NCBI GenBank assembly: GCA_027335985.1 | Contig: DAHWGX010000071.1 | Span: 1 to 11,168 of the forward strand | Length of the DNA stretch: 11,168 nt | Source: Nitrospirota bacterium | Lineage (GTDB): Bacteria; Nitrospirota_A; Leptospirillia; Leptospirillales; Leptospirillaceae | Reading direction: 5' to 3' | Shown here: positions 7,701 through 11,168 of the stretch, in pieces | Layout: every line of letters starts with the position of its first letter | Numbering within the stretch: position 1 is the stretch's first letter | Program-made: the position numbers and the translations under genes | The notes under the pieces: generated by a model | Told to the model about the DNA's origin: nothing | Database searches by the model: none | The model's input: only the letters and a program-made list of their open reading frames with translations

Positions 7701-9988
7701 GCGGCCAGACGGGGATCTCCCTCCTTCCAAAAGAGAGTGTCTTCCGCGAGCTTCGGCAAATCAGGAGCCGTCACCTCCAGCAGCCCCAATTGTTCCAGGT
7801 TCGGGTTGCTGAATCGCCAGCCTCGGAGAAGGTCCAGGATCAAACGGTATCCCAGGACATCTCGCATGGCCCGTTCGGCTTGCTGCTTCGCCACATATTC
7901 TGCCCGGGGGTTGGACATAAACTCCTCGGGAAGGAGTCGCAGATAAGGGAAGACTTTCTGGGCCAGGAACTCCTCGGTCATACCGGCCTCGCCGGCCTCT
8001 TCAAGAGCCACCAGAAGGGCGCTTCGAATCAAGACGATTTGAACGAGATCGTTAAAGTGCCCCGCTTGAAGCGCGGCATCCTGACGATTGTCGGTAAACC
8101 CCAGAATTTTTCGCGCGATGGGCTCAAGATCACGATTTTCCCGCATGAGAAGAAGGGACTTCATCACCAAGATTGTTGTCGCTGAACTCCGGCCTTCGCT
8201 GGATAGAGGAGAGAGCCGGGCAAAGTCATTGCCCGCCCCTCCCTCGAACTCGGCGCTGCATTCCGAGCTTCCCCGATTCAGGCAAAAACGAAACCGTCCG
8301 GGAATGAACCATCCGGAAAAACCGTCATCCTTGAGGGTGCCATCGGGACCCACAAGAACCCGTTGAGGAACATGTTTGGACAGGGACGAACGAAGCTCTC
8401 CTGTCGGAGTGAGCCAGGAATCGGGGAAAGCGCCGTCTTGCTCGAGAGACCAACGCCCTGCGGGATCCGGCATAAAATACCCAAATGTCTGGTCCTCCTC
8501 TTCGGGGATCCGATCCATGAAATCCCGAGAAGCTAAGCCAAGGATTTTTTTCCCTTGCCGGCTGGCCCAGACCGGGTAATACTCTTGACCACATTCACGG
8601 CAGAAAACAACTTCATAAAGGTGTTTCTCGCGATCCCCGGGTTTGAATTTCTGACCGTCAAGAGTCAGATACCGGCTCCCTTCCGGCTCAAGAGTGGCAT
8701 AGAGACTTCCCGCTCCGGAAAAAAACTGATGGAGACGAAAGGCAAAGTACGGTCGGCCATCCGCATCCTGAATGTGATAGGCCCTCATTAAAAACGTCTG
8801 GAGCCCCTCCCGACATTCTGATTCAGAAAGTCCGGTGACTGTGGCAAGGGCCTTTGCCGCTTCCTGAAGGCGTTTGGGCCGGCTTCGGATCCAATATTCG
8901 CCTTCCCGCTCGATCCCAAGATTTTCCTCGACCCATTGGGCCAACGGAAATGAAGCAATGTTGTCATAAGAAAGAGTGACGTCATCCACCTGTGTCAGGC
9001 ATTGCCGGAGCTTACTGGGATCGAGACCTCCGGGATCAAGGGTTCGGCGCTTCAGGGTTTCGAAGATGATATCAGCAGAATCGAGGGGAATGCCGAAAAA
9101 GCGGGTACCCACTTGGGCCACCACAGACTGGCGATCTTGGCGGGATCCTTCGCTAGCCATCGTGGCTGAGGTCCCAATACATTGAAGACCGGGGTTGAAC
9201 CGTTCCTTGACGCGCCGTATCAGCATGGCCACATCGGCTCCCTGACGTCCCCGATAGGAGTGGAGCTCGTCCATGACAAGGAACCTGAGACCCTCCGAAG
9301 CCGTCACAATGGCGAGATCATCAGGGTTTTGGCGAGTCATGAGATATTCAAGCATCATGAAGTTTGTCAGAAGAATGTCCGGAGGGCTTTCCCGAATCTT
9401 CGCTCTTTCCTCCTGAGACTCTTGTCCGGTATACCGGGCAAATGTCACCGGCATCTTTCCCGGAGGAAACCCTTTCGCCAAAAACTTTTCAAGCTCATCG
9501 CGTTGGCTGTTGCAGAGGGCATTCATGGGGTAGACAACGATGGCGGAGATCGATGGCTTGCGAACGGACCCATTTTTTTGAAGGTCTTTGGTTTTGAGGA
9601 TGGCATCGACAATCGGAATGAAGTAGGCCAAAGACTTTCCTGACCCTGTTCCTGTCGAGACAATATAACTTTTTCCTTGTGCGGCCCGCTTGATGGCTTC
9701 TTCCTGGTGGTGATAGAGGGAAAGGGTGGAACCGGTTCCATCCTCATTCTTGATCCGGAAGATTCGGTCGCACAGGGGATGAAGATGCCCTTCTGCCACA
9801 AGTTTTGAGACGGTGGTGTTCGAGACAAAACCTGGATTCATCTGAATGAGCGGATCCGGCCAGAACCTTTCGTTCTGATAGGCCGAGTCAGCAAACGTCT
9901 GGATGTCCTGTGAACGAATGCGACAGAAGCTTCGGGTGAACACTTCATATTCACGGACAAGTTTTCGGCGAAACTCAAAGACATCCAT
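4781..9988 (-). CDS. Giant DEAD/DEAH helicase with zinc-binding and DUF1998 regions and a C-terminal PD-(D/E)XK-like nuclease domain
   Basis: This 1735-residue protein is the likely core effector: an ATP-dependent DNA helicase or translocase joined to a putative endonuclease. The first RecA lobe has Walker A TGTGSGKS (112-119), YPMNAL (153-158), motif II MDELH (239-243) and GTSATMAS (272-279). A roughly 700-residue stretch follows, with Cys 463/466 and 569/577 as a possible zinc site and [17 protein letters not shown] (631-647), a signature I associate with DUF1998 helicases. The second lobe has [12 protein letters not shown] (978-989) and [11 protein letters not shown] (1008-1018). A CxxC pair at 1303/1306 and 1320/1323 forms a zinc ribbon. 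The DUF1998 region has [12 protein letters not shown] (1523-1534) and Cys 1569/1573/1576. Residues about 1630-1710 carry RPDF (Asp1663), YIDGPHH (Asp1676, His1679) and [10 protein letters not shown], as in DUF559/Vsr-like nucleases. ATG 9988 was chosen over an ATG at 10021 because of GGAGGGG just upstream. It combines roles of DISARM DrmA and DrmB; Druantia DruE is the nearest alternative comparison. Confidence 0.92.
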   Translation of the reverse strand: MDVFEFRRKLVREYEVFTRSFCRIRSQDIQTFADSAYQNERFWPDPLIQMNPGFVSNTTVSKLVAEGHLHPLCDRIFRIKNEDGTGSTLSLYHHQEEAIKRAAQGKSYIVSTGTGSGKSLAYFIPIVDAILKTKDLQKNGSVRKPSISAIVVYPMNALCNSQRDELEKFLAKGFPPGKMPVTFARYTGQESQEERAKIRESPPDILLTNFMMLEYLMTRQNPDDLAIVTASEGLRFLVMDELHSYRGRQGADVAMLIRRVKERFNPGLQCIGTSATMASEGSRQDRQSVVAQVGTRFFGIPLDSADIIFETLKRRTLDPGGLDPSKLRQCLTQVDDVTLSYDNIASFPLAQWVEENLGIEREGEYWIRSRPKRLQEAAKALATVTGLSESECREGLQTFLMRAYHIQDADGRPYFAFRLHQFFSGAGSLYATLEPEGSRYLTLDGQKFKPGDREKHLYEVVFCRECGQEYYPVWASRQGKKILGLASRDFMDRIPEEEDQTFGYFMPDPAGRWSLEQDGAFPDSWLTPTGELRSSLSKHVPQRVLVGPDGTLKDDGFSGWFIPGRFRFCLNRGSSECSAEFEGGAGNDFARLSPLSSEGRSSATTILVMKSLLLMRENRDLEPIARKILGFTDNRQDAALQAGHFNDLVQIVLIRSALLVALEEAGEAGMTEEFLAQKVFPYLRLLPEEFMSNPRAEYVAKQQAERAMRDVLGYRLILDLLRGWRFSNPNLEQLGLLEVTAPDLPKLAEDTLFWKEGDPRLAALLPEVRQEIASFILETMRRELCLKTMYLDSLEQERFYRASFTHLIEPWGFSPGEKNKMEKGRVMVLGARNKTRREDPPHIPLSARTRLGRKIKKRLEGTLGSLSDDAFYEILEAIFSVMERGGLVERDPALSDKKGYRVPAAALLWRKGALKDSAPSRPYDFFRDLYESVAELLKSGSALMSGIRAAEHTAQVEAKSREEREDAFKTAKLPVLFCSPTMELGVDISQLNYVYLRNVPPTPSNYAQRSGRSGRSGQPSLVVTYCASRSPHDQYFFQNPEKMVSGVVDPPLLDLTNEELLRSHLHAVWLAETGQQLDNSIANVLDREHPSLRLREDLAQSLDKDTARHRAIVRARSILKEISPLLIPSHAPWFSEDWGERVIHQAFRLFDKAFDRWRTLLVATLDQMKRTHAIIMNPVASQTERDLANSRYAEAKRQMDLLSSGTDMMNSDFYTYRYLANQGFLPGYNFPRLPLIAYIPGRREKQGQDTFLSRPRFLAIAEFGPNSLIYHEGAHYRVNRVLIGHREQGAGQDRLPTDTLDVCRRCGYAHFQHDGDPDRCLSCHEPLTTADKFRGLFRIENLATIRQDRITSDEEERRRQGFELLTTFQFSKTDRGVSLSQAEIFNGDGVIVGLRYSPASPIMRLNLGRRRRKNKGLYGFNIDLHSGRWQKESEEDRSPSDDADDEPFHSVMRIVPFVEDRKNLLILDVDPSWRQKLGEEGMVTLQYALKRGVETVFQVEESELAVDPLPRPDDRQSFLFYESAEGGAGILQQLVLSPERLRVVAREALTLIHCDETGQDREDDFSRDCEAGCYRCLLSYYNQPDHDMIDRKNPEVREILRHLSTASVRQSSQGILPQNHLAELLAQAGSSLEREWLEMLDQANLLLPDRAQPVLKDFPTRPDFLYERTQTLIYIDGPHHQSSHRTTLDAALTRSLEEAGYTVLRFALPSASWPSLCDQYPDVFGVRTPSERSVS
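4791..4797 (-). promoter_or_regulatory. Ribosome binding site of the SNF2 gene
   Basis: AAAGGAG on the minus strand lies six bases before ATG 4784, inside the end of the upstream helicase gene. It decides the start in favour of 4784, because no comparable site precedes the alternative ATG at 4841. Confidence 0.75.
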
Positions 9989-9991
9989 ACA

Positions 9992-9998
9992 CCCCTCC
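9992..9998 (-). promoter_or_regulatory. Ribosome binding site of the giant helicase gene
   Basis: GGAGGGG on the minus strand, with its GGAGG core five bases from ATG 9988, selects this start over the upstream in-frame ATG at 10021. The ATG at 10021 would add 11 residues (MTFVSGFLEGC) that look like leader sequence. Confidence 0.75.
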
Positions 9999-10133
9999 AG
10001 GAATCCACTGACGAATGTCACTGCGTTTGGGAAACTCGATCGGACCTTCTGTGCTTACATATGCGAATTTCTTAAAGGGAAATCGCGTTTTCCTGACATA
10101 GAGATGCTGGATTTTGAGAGACAGAAAAAAGAA

Positions 10134-10168
10134 GAGTTGAAGCAAAAATGGCTCTTGATGAGTTGAAG
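10134..10168. repeat. 9-bp direct repeat, 26-bp spacing
   Basis: GAGTTGAAG occurs at 10134-10142 and again at 10160-10168, upstream of the helicase operon. The pair could bind a regulator, but a repeat this short can arise by chance in a region of this size. Confidence 0.3.
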
Positions 10169-10195
10169 AGGGAGCCCTAATACAGTTGATGGGAT

Positions 10196-10224
10196 ATTGT
10201 GTCCCTGAGTTTTTTCGGAGACAA
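10196..10224 (-). promoter_or_regulatory. Weak sigma-70-like promoter candidate for the operon
   Basis: On the minus strand TTGTCT (10224-10219, four of six matches to TTGACA) and CACAAT (10201-10196, four of six to TATAAT) are separated by 17 bases. Transcription would begin near 10189, leaving about 200 bases of untranslated leader. The matches are weak and the leader is long, so this is only a candidate. Confidence 0.25.
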
Positions 10225-10301
10225 TAACACGCAGAACCCACGAGACCCTCTTTCCGATCTCTCCTCCCCATTCCCCCCCAGATTTTTAAATTCGGAAGGG
10301 G

Positions 10302-11168
10302 TTACGCCTCTTTGACACCCAACCCTTCCTCCTGAACCATTTTGAGCGTTTTCCTATCTTTGGTTTTCCATTCGGTGCGGCCATTGGCAGGGCGCCCCAA
10401 AATGACCCCGGCAGCCATGGAGGGAGAGCTAAATTCATAGTCTTGACTAAACTGATAGGATGTTCCGGCGGGAACCAGAACTTTTTTATCAATGAGGGAT
10501 TGTCGCATCATTCGGCCATTCTCATACATCGATGGGGCTTCCTCTTTGGTCGCATGTGACCCTTTCGTGACCGCAAACCCTCCGGAGGTTTCATACCCTT
10601 GGGCCAGAATGCCTTTGGATTCGGATTCAATGAAAAAGTCTTGAGAGACCTTTCGTGAGGAATCAACCATGTCGAAGAAAGGATATCCCAAGATGGGCAA
10701 ACAGAGAAGAATATTCTCCAGAAAACCTTCGCAATCAGCGATGTCGGCCTCGGAGATGGAAGGGAGGGTCGGATTATTTTCATTGTCGAGGGTCGATTTT
10801 TTCGCCTTTTGGGCCAGATCTATGAGGCGGGATTCCAAATATTGCACATGGGCCTTGTTCAGGTTCCCATCATTGCTGGTAAAGATCACCGCATGAGTCC
10901 AGAAGTCCTTATGGTTTGCATGAGCATACAGTCTGTCGGCGACGGAATCCCCCTCTCCGATATAAATTTTGGGAAGAGATGGTTTCTCATCGCTCCCCAC
11001 CAAAAAATAGACGCCTGCCCCTAGAGTGGTGAGACGCTCTTTTTTTCGTTCGATCTCATAGGTGTTTCGAGGAATCACAAGCCCATATCCCGACCAGTTG
11101 AACTTGCGAATCTCTTTGATCCCGTCTGGGTCTCCATTCGGGAAAAAAAGGGTGACGGTAAATCCCTG
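10302..11168 (-). CDS. GIY-YIG nuclease-domain protein with DUF4357-like C-terminus (5' end outside window)
   Basis: This is a predicted GIY-YIG-fold protein, probably DNA-cleaving or DNA-binding. The visible part is 288 codons. The frame is open to the right edge, starting with FTVTLFFPNGDPDG and KFNWSG, which look like the usual N-terminus of this family. The true start is therefore probably only a few codons beyond the edge, and the internal GTG at 11078 is not the start. In visible numbering, the GIY-YIG elements are GVYFLVG (52-58) and KIYIGEGD (67-74), followed by an Arg near 79 and YLES with Glu 112. The C-terminal third has FSSPSMAAGVILGRPANGRT (246-265), typical of DUF4357. The middle region (about 130-185) I cannot assign. 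It is separated from the operon by 313 bases, so it may be a neighbour rather than a component. The stop codon is TAA at 10304-10302. Confidence 0.85.
   Translation of the reverse strand, partial: QGFTVTLFFPNGDPDGIKEIRKFNWSGYGLVIPRNTYEIERKKERLTTLGAGVYFLVGSDEKPSLPKIYIGEGDSVADRLYAHANHKDFWTHAVIFTSNDGNLNKAHVQYLESRLIDLAQKAKKSTLDNENNPTLPSISEADIADCEGFLENILLCLPILGYPFFDMVDSSRKVSQDFFIESESKGILAQGYETSGGFAVTKGSHATKEEAPSMYENGRMMRQSLIDKKVLVPAGTSYQFSQDYEFSSPSMAAGVILGRPANGRTEWKTKDRKTLKMVQEEGLGVKEA

Larger units (their letters stand above)
9989..10301 (-). other. Intergenic region upstream of the helicase-SNF2-methylase operon
   Basis: This 313-base spacer is visibly richer in A and T than the flanking genes. 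The only sizeable open frames in it (10271 to 9975 on the minus strand, 9903 to 10166 on the plus strand) have no recognisable protein character and overlap the helicase start. It holds the helicase ribosome binding site, one weak sigma-70-like promoter candidate, and a 9-bp direct repeat GAGTTGAAG (10134-10142 and 10160-10168). It separates the GIY-YIG gene from the operon, so the operon probably has its own promoter. I saw no tRNA, CRISPR repeat or strong terminator. Confidence 0.7.

Noticed and set aside
7463..8185. Plus-strand open frame (240 codons) inside the giant helicase
   Set aside because: It is antisense to well-supported helicase sequence, with no family features or clear ribosome binding site.
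9975..10271. Minus-strand 98-codon open frame in the spacer as a small gene
   Set aside because: It has no recognisable domain and overlaps the helicase start and its ribosome binding site; the composition looks non-coding.
10266..10301. Rho-independent terminator of the GIY-YIG gene
   Set aside because: CCCCTTCC and GGAATGGGG can pair only with a bulge and a long loop, and no T tract follows on the minus strand.
1..11168. tRNA, rRNA, CRISPR array, insertion sequence or integrase
   Set aside because: No regularly spaced repeats, tRNA-like segments, transposase motifs or terminal inverted repeats were seen on either strand.

Overview
All recognisable genes lie on the minus strand, so the window reads right to left. 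The codon use (many GAG, CTC, GGG and CGG codons), the strong GGAGG-type ribosome binding sites and the tight ATGA gene overlaps indicate a bacterial chromosome or genomic island of moderately high GC. I cannot name the organism. The protein families here are typical of defence islands and are widely transferred, so they say little about taxonomy.

Layout from right (upstream) to left (downstream): (1) 10302-11168, a GIY-YIG nuclease-domain protein with a C-terminal DUF4357-like region; its first few codons lie beyond the right edge. (2) 9989-10301, an AT-richer spacer with no convincing gene, probably holding the promoter for the next operon. (3) 4781-9988, a 1735-residue DEAD/DEAH-type helicase with zinc-binding Cys clusters, a DUF1998 region and a C-terminal PD-(D/E)XK (DUF559/Vsr-like) nuclease-like domain. 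(4) 1896-4784, a 962-residue SNF2/RapA-type ATPase resembling DISARM DrmD. (5) 1-1899, the N-terminal part of a large Eco57I/DrmMI-type N6-adenine DNA methyltransferase that continues past the left edge. Genes 3, 4 and 5 are joined by two 4-bp ATGA overlaps and are clearly one translationally coupled operon.

My interpretation is a phage-defence operon of the DISARM/Druantia kind. The methylase, the SNF2 helicase and the helicase-DUF1998 functions match class 1 DISARM. Here, however, the helicase and DUF1998 parts (separate DrmA and DrmB in DISARM) are one polypeptide, and a PD-(D/E)XK-like domain is attached where DISARM would have a separate phospholipase-D-type DrmC. No DrmC is visible, although the operon may continue to the left.

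The methylase reading frame changes near position 1475, inside a six-G tract that is itself one arm of a G6/C6 hairpin. As written, the gene gives a 155-residue truncated product, while the downstream frame encodes an intact methylase core up to the window edge. This could be a phase-variable OFF state, programmed frameshifting, a decayed gene or an assembly error; the sequence alone does not decide.
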